Shown here: positions 27,238 through 34,683 of the stretch, piece by piece
Position numbering within the stretch: position 1 is the first letter of the stretch
Layout of the letters: every line of letters starts with the position of its first letter
Source: Chondromyces crocatus
Lineage (GTDB): Bacteria > Myxococcota_A > Polyangia > Polyangiales > Polyangiaceae
Assembly (NCBI RefSeq): GCF_001189295.1
Contig: NZ_CP012159.1
Coordinates: forward strand, 248,001-312,000
Direction of reading: 5' to 3'
DNA length: 64,000 bases
The notes under the pieces: model-generated
The model's database searches: none
What the model was told of the DNA's origin: nothing
The model's input: only the letters and a program-made list of their open reading frames with translations
Made by a program: the position numbers and the translations under genes

Positions 27238-28377
27238 ATGGTGCCTCCCGAGACCGTGTCGATGACGCCGGGCGAGGAGGCCGATCCCGGTCCGCTCGTG
27301 CCGGTCCGCGCGCTGCTCGCGCCGCCTCAGGCCAAGGTGCGGGCATCGGTGGTACGCCTGCCAGGCCAGTGGTTCATCGTCGCCGACGCCTCGGAGCTGG
27401 GGCGCAAACCAGTCCCAAGGATGCTACTCGGGACGCCACTGGTCCTGTTCCGCGATGGCGAGGGGCGCCCAGGAGCCCTGCTGGATCGGTGCCCGCACCG
27501 CAACGTCCCGCTGTCGATTGGAGACGTCGTCGAGGGGCAATTGCAGTGCGTGTACCATGGGTGGCGCTTCGACGGACGGGGGGCCTGCCGGTTCGTTCCT
27601 TCCTTGATCGGCGAGCCAGGAGGCAAAGCGCGGAACGCGACGAGCTTCGCCACCGTGGAACAGGACGGCTTCATCTGGGTCTATTCGACCCCCGGAGAAG
27701 AGCCAACGTCCCTTCCCTACCGGTTTCCCCAGCTCGGCGAGCAGGGCTACACCTCGGTACGTCGACGGGTCGAGTCCGAGTCGACGATGCACGCAGCGCT
27801 GGAGAACGCGCTCGACGTGCCGCACACACAGTTCCTTCACCGGGGGCTGTTCCGCTCGAACACACGCGGGATCCAGATCACGGCGAACGTGCAACGGTCA
27901 CGCGACCGGGTCGTGGCAGAGTACGTGGGGGAGCCTCGACCTTCGGGGCTCGTGGCGCGGATCCTCTCGCCCTCGGGGGGGCTGGTGACTCACTTCGATC
28001 GGTTCATCCTGCCTTCCATCGCCGAGGTGGAGTACCGCATCGGCACCGAGAACCACTTCCTGGTGAGCGCGGCGATGACACCGGTCTCCGATTTCCTGAC
28101 GCACATCTACGCGGTGGTCAGCTTCAGGGTGCGGCTGTTTCCCGGTTGGCTGCTCAAGCCATTTCTGATGCCTCTCGGGCTGCGCGTGTTCGCGCAGGAC
28201 GCGGCCATCCTGAAGCTTCAGACACAGAACATTCAGCGCTTCGGCGGCGAACAGTACGCTTCGACCGAGATCGACGTGCTCGGGCGGCACATCTGGCGCC
28301 TCCTGAAGAAGGCCGAACGTGGGGACGCGTCGGGTGGCGACGAGGTGCACGAAGAGCAGGTGACGCTTCTCGTCTGA
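27238..28377 (+). CDS. Rieske non-haem iron oxygenase, alpha-subunit type (379 aa)
   Basis: The Rieske [2Fe-2S] motif is complete: Cys85, His87 (DRCPHRNVPL) and Cys104, His107 (CVYHGW). The C-terminal catalytic domain carries ENALDVPHTQFLHRG, giving the bridging Asp and two His iron ligands, and a later Asp in FAQDAAIL. Family members hydroxylate or demethylate hydrophobic ring substrates and need separate reductase/ferredoxin partners, which are not in the neighbourhood. Start ATG 27238; ATG 27262 is an alternative. The product is presumably cytoplasmic. Substrate unknown. Confidence 0.9.
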   Translation: MVPPETVSMTPGEEADPGPLVPVRALLAPPQAKVRASVVRLPGQWFIVADASELGRKPVPRMLLGTPLVLFRDGEGRPGALLDRCPHRNVPLSIGDVVEGQLQCVYHGWRFDGRGACRFVPSLIGEPGGKARNATSFATVEQDGFIWVYSTPGEEPTSLPYRFPQLGEQGYTSVRRRVESESTMHAALENALDVPHTQFLHRGLFRSNTRGIQITANVQRSRDRVVAEYVGEPRPSGLVARILSPSGGLVTHFDRFILPSIAEVEYRIGTENHFLVSAAMTPVSDFLTHIYAVVSFRVRLFPGWLLKPFLMPLGLRVFAQDAAILKLQTQNIQRFGGEQYASTEIDVLGRHIWRLLKKAERGDASGGDEVHEEQVTLLV

Positions 28378-28647
28378 CGTCCGCTCCTCGTTCGGCGCGC
28401 GTGTCATCGGATACCGTCCACGTCTCACCCCGTGACGTTCACGTCGGGAGCACGAAGGGTTCCGGGGGCGGTCCCAAGGTATCGCGGGATCAACGATCTC
28501 CGTCCGACGACGGAATGCCGCACAGCAGACGATCGCCGTTCGGTGACATCGCTCCGTCCAGCACGCGTGGACGACGTTTTCCTTGAATCACAGCGCTGTT
28601 CCCTGCCTTGCAGCACGAGCGATCCAGATGCTAGACGCTGGATCGAA

Positions 28648-29403
28648 GTGCTCGTTCAGTTGTGCGTGCAGCATGTCGTGGGCGGGGGCCGCGTGCGCAC
28701 CGGAGATACGCTCGACGTACCCGAGGGCGCGGTGCTGGGGCGTGATCCAGGTGTCGACATCCGGCTCGACCATCCATCGATCTCGCGTCGTCATGCGCGC
28801 TTCCTGGGATCACCCCTCCGGATCGAGAACCTGTCCGTCTCGAGTGGCCTCTTCGTGGACAGCGTGCCGGTCACACGCGGGGTGCGCGCGCTCCTGAACG
28901 ATGGGTCGTGGGTGCAGATCGGCGCGATCCTCTTCGCCATCGTCAGACCAGCGGCCTCACCCCTCGACGGCGCGGCGACGGAAGGCACGGACGCGACCCC
29001 CATCTTCATGATCCTGCGCGACGGAGACTCCTGCGCCGTGCAGTTCGATGGGCGGCATCTGGACCTGCCTGCGGCTGCGGCCCGCGCATTCGCCATGCTC
29101 GCCCTGGCGCCCACGCAGGTGGTCGCCGCCGCAGCACTGCAGGATGCGGTCGGTGGAGGGGAGACCGCTCCGGCGCTCATCACGGCCATCCGCGAGGCGG
29201 TGCGCGCCTTGCTGGAGGAGGGTTCACTCGACGAGGAGAGGCTGCGTTCGCTGATCGCACGAAGTGGCAGCAGCTATCGTCTCTCCCCCCTCGGTGGGCT
29301 CGATCGCGATGCGCTGTTACAGCGCCTCGTGCGCTTGCGCAAAGGACAGGGCTACACGCTCTGTCTCCCACGCGATGCGGTGTGCCTCGTGGAGGCCGGC
29401 TGA
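28648..29403 (+). CDS. FHA-domain protein with winged-helix-like C-terminus
   Basis: The FHA domain (phosphothreonine binding) is clear: AVLGRDPGVDIRLDHPSISRRHARF, here seen at 28730-28805, followed by an ENLSVSSG loop. The C-terminal half (VQFDGRHLDLP, then ALITAIREAVRALLEEG and GSSYRLSPL) resembles an OmpR/SARP-type winged helix, which would make this a phosphosignal-responsive DNA-binding protein; that part is inference. The frame is open back to GTG 28432, but the first 70 residues are Arg-rich and do not look coded, so I favour GTG 28648. The gap from 28378 shows nothing else. Confidence 0.75.
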   Translation: MLVQLCVQHVVGGGRVRTGDTLDVPEGAVLGRDPGVDIRLDHPSISRRHARFLGSPLRIENLSVSSGLFVDSVPVTRGVRALLNDGSWVQIGAILFAIVRPAASPLDGAATEGTDATPIFMILRDGDSCAVQFDGRHLDLPAAAARAFAMLALAPTQVVAAAALQDAVGGGETAPALITAIREAVRALLEEGSLDEERLRSLIARSGSSYRLSPLGGLDRDALLQRLVRLRKGQGYTLCLPRDAVCLVEAG

Positions 29404-29472
29404 GCTGGCCGTGAGCGCACCGCGACGTCGCCCCCTCGCCATCGGCCCACCGCTGCGCTAGGGCGTGCGCCG

Positions 29473-30369
29473 ATGAGCCAGCCTGTCCACGCCCTTTTTC
29501 TCGTCTCCGCGCCCGACCAGCCCGGGCTCGTCGCGCGACTCGCGAGCTTCTTCTACGCCGGTGGTCTCAACATCATCGACGCCAGCAACCACACCGACAT
29601 TCACGCCGAAGGCGGAGCGCGCTTCTTCATGCGCCTCGTCGTCGACCTCGCCGGCCTCTCCACCCCCGCAGCGAGCAAGGCGCTCCGCGGCTCGGCGACG
29701 CGGGGCGCGCTCGAGACGGCCTTCGGGGAACTCTCGGCGTCGATCTCCGCCGACTGGTCGGTGCGCTACACCGATGTCGTCCAGCGTGTGGCCATCCTGG
29801 TCACCAAGGACCCGGCCTGCCTGTACGATCTCGTGCTGCGGCAACGCGCGGGTGAGCTGAACTGTGAGATCCCGCTCATCATCTCCAATCACCCGACGCT
29901 GGAGCCCGTCGCCGAGAGCTTCCGCATCCCCTTCGTCTGTCTTCCCGTCACCCCCGAGACCAAGCAGGATCAGGAGCGTCGACTCCTGGAGCTCGCCGCG
30001 CAGCACCATGTCGATCTGGTCGTCCTCGCCAGGTACATGCAGATCCTCACGGCGGGCTTCCTCGAGGCGGCGCCACCCGTGATCAACATCCACCACGGCT
30101 TCCTGCCCGCATTTCAGGGGGCCAAGCCCTACCACCAGGCCCACGCGCGTGGCGTGAAGCTCATCGGTGCGACCGCGCACTATGCGACCCAGGATCTGGA
30201 TCAGGGACCGATCATCGAGCAAGACGTCGCCCGGGTGACACACGCGCTCGGCCCCGAGGAGCTGACGCGCGTCGGGAGGGACGTGGAGCGGGTGGTGCTC
30301 TCACGAGCGGTCCGGGCCCACCTGGAGCGGCGGGTCATCGTGGCGGGTCGCCGCACGATCGTGCTGTGA
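29473..30369 (+). CDS. purU: Formyltetrahydrofolate deformylase (298 aa)
   Basis: Hydrolyses 10-formyl-THF to formate and THF, balancing the one-carbon pool. An N-terminal ACT domain (ALFLVSAPDQPGLVARLASF) is joined to a formyltransferase fold with the catalytic Asn-His-Asp set visible in VINIHHGFLPAF, ATAHYAT and LDQGPIIEQD. Length and order match PurU. Start ATG 29473 follows the FHA gene by about 70 bases. The enzyme fits with the folate-related gene at the left edge only in pathway, not in linkage. Confidence 0.97.
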   Translation: MSQPVHALFLVSAPDQPGLVARLASFFYAGGLNIIDASNHTDIHAEGGARFFMRLVVDLAGLSTPAASKALRGSATRGALETAFGELSASISADWSVRYTDVVQRVAILVTKDPACLYDLVLRQRAGELNCEIPLIISNHPTLEPVAESFRIPFVCLPVTPETKQDQERRLLELAAQHHVDLVVLARYMQILTAGFLEAAPPVINIHHGFLPAFQGAKPYHQAHARGVKLIGATAHYATQDLDQGPIIEQDVARVTHALGPEELTRVGRDVERVVLSRAVRAHLERRVIVAGRRTIVL

Positions 30370-30422
30370 GGTCGTGAGGGGCACCGGCTCACGCCATCCG
30401 GCGACGGCCCGGCGGGGCTGGC

Positions 30423-31223
30423 TCAGCTCATCACATTGAACATCGCGCTGGAGCCGAGCAGGGACATGCCGCCATCGACCACGATCACGGCCCCTGTGAT
30501 GTAAGCGGCTGCCGGGCTGCACAGGAACAGCGCCACATCGGCGATCTCGTCACGGGTCGCATAGCGACCCATCGGGACGGCCCGCATGACCTTCTCCTTC
30601 ATCTCCGGAGTCGGCGTGAGGCGGCGCATGCCCTCGGTGTCGTCCACGGGTCCGGGCGCGATGGCGTTGAGACGCACACCGCAAGCGCCCCACTCGATCG
30701 CCAGCACGCGGGTCACCATGTCCACGCCACTCTTCGCGGCGCAGACGTGTGCCTGCAGCGGCGTGGGCGAGAAGGCTTGCGTCGCCGAGATGCTCAGGAT
30801 CGATGCCCCCGGCTTCCGGAGGTGCTCGAAGGCCGCCCGGCAGGTGTTGAAGGTCCCCATCAGGTCGATGTCCACGACCGACTTGAACCCGTTGGCGGAG
30901 ATGGCGGCAGCCGGCGCGGGGAAGTTCCCCGCGGCGCCACACACCACCACGTCGATCTCGCCGAAGCGCTCGTGCGTCTCGCGCATGATCTTTTCCAGCG
31001 CCGCATAGTCCCGCACGTCGGCCGCGAACCCCACGGCAGTGCCGCCCGCCTCGGCGATGCCTCGGGCCGCCGCATCGAGCTTCTCCTGCGTGCGACCCAC
31101 GAGCACACAGCGGGCCCCCTGGGCGGCGAAGCGCTCAGCGATCCGCTGGTTGATCCCGCTACCGCCGCCGGTGATCACGGCGACGCGGTCCTTCATCAGC
31201 CCATCCCGGAAGATGCTCTCCAT
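30423..31223 (-). CDS. Short-chain dehydrogenase, 2,4-dienoyl-CoA-reductase-like (266 aa)
   Basis: Rossmann-fold SDR with cofactor loop ITGGGSGINQRIA. The segment AGNFPAPAAAISANGFKSV then DLMGTFNTCR matches eukaryotic-type 2,4-dienoyl-CoA reductases (DECR), which reduce polyunsaturated fatty acyl-CoA intermediates with NADPH. Like those, it lacks the canonical YxxxK Tyr: the region reads SATQAFSPTPLQAHVCAAKSG with the Lys retained. This supports the DECR subgroup over a general SDR. It converges with purU and diverges from the NB-ARC gene. Confidence 0.85.
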   Translation of the reverse strand: MESIFRDGLMKDRVAVITGGGSGINQRIAERFAAQGARCVLVGRTQEKLDAAARGIAEAGGTAVGFAADVRDYAALEKIMRETHERFGEIDVVVCGAAGNFPAPAAAISANGFKSVVDIDLMGTFNTCRAAFEHLRKPGASILSISATQAFSPTPLQAHVCAAKSGVDMVTRVLAIEWGACGVRLNAIAPGPVDDTEGMRRLTPTPEMKEKVMRAVPMGRYATRDEIADVALFLCSPAAAYITGAVIVVDGGMSLLGSSAMFNVMS

Positions 31224-31305
31224 GCCCGCGCCTTACTCCGGCGCCGTCGACGGGGCTACCCACCGGCGGCTCACGCGCAGCATCCCGGTGCTACCCTCTT
31301 CCCCG

Positions 31306-32379
31306 ATGACGCGCGCTGTCTTTCCTCCTCCGCCCGCCGAGCTGCGAGGTCGGCGTCGCGAGCTCGAAACGCTCACCGCCGCCGTCGCGCATGCCCACCC
31401 GACGCGGATCGCTCTGGTCGGCGCGGGGGGGAGCGGCAAGACCACCCTCGCCTGCGCGCTCGGTCACCAGCTCGCGCCCAGCCTCCCGGGCGGGATCCAC
31501 TGGATCCGCGTGGGGGCGTGGGACATGCGGACGCTGATCGGCATGCTCGCCCTGCGCTTCCGCTCCGGCGATCCGCACTCGCTTCCGGCCCTCCGGCGAT
31601 GCCTGAAGGCCCTCGAAGGCGCGCTCATCGTGCTCGACAACCACGAGGACGACCGCGCCGTGGCGGCGCTGCTCGACGCCTTGCGCGGCCTGCCGATCAG
31701 CTGGGTGATCACCGCTCGCCGCTGCCTCATCGCCGGGGTGACCATCTTCCCCGTCGCGCCGCCACTCGTCACCTCGGGGCAGAGTCCGTTCCCCGCGGTC
31801 ACTTCCCTCACCCGGCTTCTCCGCTGGAACCCGGTCGCGCTCGAGATCGCGAACGCCGCCGTGACGAGGGGTGTCGTCGATGTCGACCCCCTCCGCGGCT
31901 GGCTCCTCGACCGAGGCGTCGACCGCGTGCGCGCGATCGCCCACGAGGACGACCTGCCCGAGGTGGAGCTGATGGTGGCCTGGTCCTGGGGCCACCTGAC
32001 CCCCGCGGCTCGCCGGATGATGGCCGTGCTCGGCCACATGGGCGGCGATCACATCGATGAAGTGTCCCTGGGGACCCTCGCCCGCGCTGGGCGAGAACAA
32101 GAGGCCGCTCTCTCGGAGATCCGGGGACTCCGGCTGGTGCAAGAGCCTCTGCCCGGCCGCATCGCCCTTCACGCGACCGTGAAGCACGTCGTCGCCGCGC
32201 GCACCCGCGCCGCGCCTTCTCGCCACTTCGATCACTACGTGAAGCTCCTGGAGCGCCACCCCGAGCGGCTCGATCTGGAGCAGACTCACCTGTTCGCGGC
32301 CATGGATCACGCCCACGACTCGGGCAGCCTCGAAGCCTCGCTCCGGGTGCAAGCCCTCCTGGCGCGCCTGGGGCTGTGA
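31306..32379 (+). CDS. Compact NB-ARC/STAND-type ATPase (357 aa)
   Basis: P-loop ALVGAGGSGKTTLACAL (about 42-58), a Walker-B-like ALIVLDNHEDD and a later winged-helix-like region AWSWGHLTPAARRMMAVLG that is typical of STAND NTPases. In larger STAND proteins TPR or WD repeats follow; here the chain ends about 80 residues after the winged helix, so the sensor part is missing or minimal. Start ATG 31306 (MTRAVFPPPPAELRGRRREL) is favoured over a longer open frame that shadows the divergent SDR gene. Role (signalling or defence) unknown. Confidence 0.78.
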   Translation: MTRAVFPPPPAELRGRRRELETLTAAVAHAHPTRIALVGAGGSGKTTLACALGHQLAPSLPGGIHWIRVGAWDMRTLIGMLALRFRSGDPHSLPALRRCLKALEGALIVLDNHEDDRAVAALLDALRGLPISWVITARRCLIAGVTIFPVAPPLVTSGQSPFPAVTSLTRLLRWNPVALEIANAAVTRGVVDVDPLRGWLLDRGVDRVRAIAHEDDLPEVELMVAWSWGHLTPAARRMMAVLGHMGGDHIDEVSLGTLARAGREQEAALSEIRGLRLVQEPLPGRIALHATVKHVVAARTRAAPSRHFDHYVKLLERHPERLDLEQTHLFAAMDHAHDSGSLEASLRVQALLARLGL

Positions 32380-32745
32380 GCACCACCAGAGCGGCGCGCG
32401 CCACCCGGCTGAAAAGTTGTTCCCTGGTGGCCCTGCGCCTAACCTTCGCCCGCCCCGCGGTCGGTCTCCTCCCGGGAAATCCATCCCTGGAGGCGCCCGA
32501 ACCGTCGGCCACGGATCACTCCGCTGGGTCGATTTGAGGGTCGCAGGCGGATCCAGGTTGAAAGTCCGCCATCCCTGGCGTGTTTCGCGCTATGCGGTGC
32601 CCACCGGCGTACCGCGGCTACGGTCACAGGCTGGATGTTTCGACGACTGATCACGATCTGGTCCACCCACCTCGGGTCCCACCCTCCGTCAACCGGCACG
32701 AAAGACGCTCAGCAGAGAGAGATTGAGAAAGGACAGCGTAGCTCG
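32380..32745. other. Intergenic region upstream of rpsD
   Basis: A 366-base stretch without a convincing gene, tRNA or riboswitch that I can identify. It presumably holds the promoter and leader of the rpsD transcript. Short open frames here show no coding bias. Confidence 0.4.
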
Positions 32746-32841
32746 ATGAACATGTCTGCAACCACGGGCGCCGAGGCGCCGCAGGCTCGGAAGGCCGCCG
32801 CTCACGGCGCGCACACCGCCATGGGGAGGGCCCGCGGATGA
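32746..32841 (+). CDS. Possible 31-residue leader ORF overlapping rpsD
   Basis: ATG 32746 opens an Ala-rich frame (MNMSATTGAEAPQARKAAAH and on) that ends at TGA 32839-32841, overlapping the rpsD start as ATGA. A GAAAGGAC stretch lies about 12 bases upstream. The rpsD ribosome site (GGGAGGG) is inside this frame, so translating it could affect S4 synthesis. It is short and may be chance. Confidence 0.3.
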   Translation: MNMSATTGAEAPQARKAAAHGAHTAMGRARG

Positions 32842-33449
32842 GCCGGTACACTGGACCTCGCGTCAAGATCATGCGCGCGCTCGGGACCGAGCTTCCTGGC
32901 CTGTCGGCGAAGAAGACCGAGCGTCGTCCCTATCCTCCCGGCCAGCACGGGCAGGCTCGCAAGAAGCTCAGCGAGTACGCCCTGCGCCTCCGCGAGAAGC
33001 AAAAGCTCCGCCTGAACTATGGCCTGACCGACAGGCAGCTCCGTAACCTCATGATCGAGGCACGCGGAAGCGACATCGCCGCGGGCGCGAAGCTCATCGA
33101 GCTGCTCGAGCGCCGCCTCGACAACGTGGTCTTCCGGGCGGGCTTCGCGCGGACGATCCCCGCCGCGCGGCAGCTCGTGACCCACGGTCACGTGCTCGTC
33201 GACGGCAAGCGCGTGGACATCGCCTCCTACCGGCTCCGCGCCGGCCAGACGGTGAGCCTGCGCGAGAAGAGCCGCACCCATCAGACGGTCGAGACCGGCC
33301 TGGCCCGCAAGGACCTGGAAGCTCCGACCTGGCTGACGGTCGACAAGGACACCCGATCGGCGCGCGTGGCCTCTCTCCCCGACGAGACGAGCGTTCCGTT
33401 CGCGATCGAGGTCCAGCTCATCATCGAGTTCTACTCGCAGCGCCTGTGA
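32838..33449 (+). CDS. rpsD: 30S ribosomal protein S4 (203 aa)
   Basis: Primary 16S rRNA-binding protein of the small subunit. Start MSRYTGPRVKIMRALGTELP, the RRPYPPGQHGQ segment and the S4 RNA-binding domain RRLDNVVFRAGFA to VLVDGKRVDIASYRL are characteristic. It lacks the N-terminal zinc Cys residues (C-minus form). Here rpsD stands alone rather than in the S13-S11-S4-rpoA cluster, followed by a strong terminator, so it forms its own transcription unit. A GGGAGGG site precedes ATG 32838. Confidence 0.98.
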   Translation: MSRYTGPRVKIMRALGTELPGLSAKKTERRPYPPGQHGQARKKLSEYALRLREKQKLRLNYGLTDRQLRNLMIEARGSDIAAGAKLIELLERRLDNVVFRAGFARTIPAARQLVTHGHVLVDGKRVDIASYRLRAGQTVSLREKSRTHQTVETGLARKDLEAPTWLTVDKDTRSARVASLPDETSVPFAIEVQLIIEFYSQRL

Positions 33450-33454
33450 TCTCC

Positions 33455-33482
33455 GGCCGACCCTCAGGTCGGCCCTTCTCTC
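33455..33482 (+). terminator. Intrinsic terminator of rpsD
   Basis: Perfect 8-bp stem ggccgacc (33455-33462) / ggtcggcc (33467-33474) with loop ctca, followed by the pyrimidine-rich cttctctc. It begins 6 bases after the rpsD stop. Confidence 0.8.
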
Positions 33483-33655
33483 CCTCACTCTCACGCGCCG
33501 AATTTCACCGGACCGAGCTGGCCTTCGAGCCACCAGCCCGAGACACGCTCACGAGCCACCCTCTGCTGGCCGGCGTCGGCTGGCTCGCCAGGTGAGTGCG
33601 CCCGAGTTCGTCTCGAGACCTCCCGCATACAGCGGACCAGGAAGCCTGGCGCAGC

Positions 33656-34570
33656 TCAGGGTGGCGGCAGCCCACGCTGCACGCGCTCGTGCCAGAGTGC
33701 CATCTCTGCTCCCCCCGGCCCCCGGTTCCAGGCGTAGTCGTGGGGCCCGGGCGTCACGTGGAACTCATGGGCCACGCCGCGCTCGTCGAGCTTCTCGCTC
33801 AAGGCACGAACCGCGGGCAAGAACGGGTCTCTCTCGCTGGAGACAAGGCGCAACGCGAGCGGCGCCTTCTGCACGGCCGCGTGAGCCAGATCGGCGAACG
33901 CCACAGCCTCGCCCAGCTGAAGCGCAGGCTGCAGCGCTGCCACCGCGCCGAACATTTCGGGATGCGAGAGCCCGACCTGCAAGGCGAGACGCCCTCCCAG
34001 GCTGACCCCATCGATGCCCGTCGCCTGTCGACCCATCCCATTGCCAGTCTCCGTCCGCACGCGCGGCAGCAGCTGCTCCACGAGGAACCGCGCGAACCCG
34101 CGCGAAGCTGCAAGGCTCCGATCCCGGTTGTCCGGCGTGTACGGCGTGACGATCACCATGCCCTCGAACGGTGCCCTCTGGAGTGAGGCGTTCATCTGGA
34201 TCAGGCGCTCTGGCGCGACGAGCCCTCCGAGATCGTCCGACGTGAGGGGTGGTGCCTGCAACCGTCGCAAGAGCCGGTCCAGGTGGTAGTCATCACGCCA
34301 GCCACGCGCCCCCGCGTCGAGGCCGCGCACCGCCTCACCACGCCCGTGGAGCGCGACGAGCACCGGCCGTCGCGGGGCGCCGTCGGGCACCAGCAGCAGC
34401 GCACGTTGCGCCTCGCCGTTCGCGGCGCCAGCCTCGAAACGAAGCTCTCGCCAGCGGGTATCGACCTCGATCGTGCGATCGTCAGCCCGAGAGGAGCCAC
34501 CTCGGCACCCCGTCCATGCAAGCGCCGCGAGGCTGGTCAGGACCTGCCGCCTTCGCACCATCGGACCCAT
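33656..34570 (-). CDS. Lipoprotein alpha/beta-hydrolase, esterase-D/feruloyl-esterase-like (304 aa)
   Basis: Signal peptide with lipobox AWTGC (Cys22) after basic MGPMVRRRQ; start ATG 34570. The hydrolase core shows LVALHGRGEAVRG, the nucleophile elbow GVSLGGR (Ser), an Asp region in SSERDPFLPA and the catalytic His in TPGPHDYAWN, a complete triad. Such secreted esterases release acyl or feruloyl groups from polymers. A frame opening further upstream is a shadow. It lies 113 bases downstream of glgX on the same strand. Confidence 0.85.
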   Translation of the reverse strand: MGPMVRRRQVLTSLAALAWTGCRGGSSRADDRTIEVDTRWRELRFEAGAANGEAQRALLLVPDGAPRRPVLVALHGRGEAVRGLDAGARGWRDDYHLDRLLRRLQAPPLTSDDLGGLVAPERLIQMNASLQRAPFEGMVIVTPYTPDNRDRSLAASRGFARFLVEQLLPRVRTETGNGMGRQATGIDGVSLGGRLALQVGLSHPEMFGAVAALQPALQLGEAVAFADLAHAAVQKAPLALRLVSSERDPFLPAVRALSEKLDERGVAHEFHVTPGPHDYAWNRGPGGAEMALWHERVQRGLPPP

Positions 34571-34683
34571 GCTAACAGCAACGCAACCCTCAGCGGACAG
34601 CTCCAGGGAAGGGCCCGTCCCCGCCCGGACGAACCCGCTCGGACGAGGCGCCGCGATCGCTCGCCAGCACGGCGAAACCGCCG

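Noticed and set aside
32400-32640. tRNA-like segment upstream of rpsD
   Set aside because: A GGTTGAAAGTCC stretch vaguely resembles a T-loop but no acceptor stem or anticodon arm can be formed.
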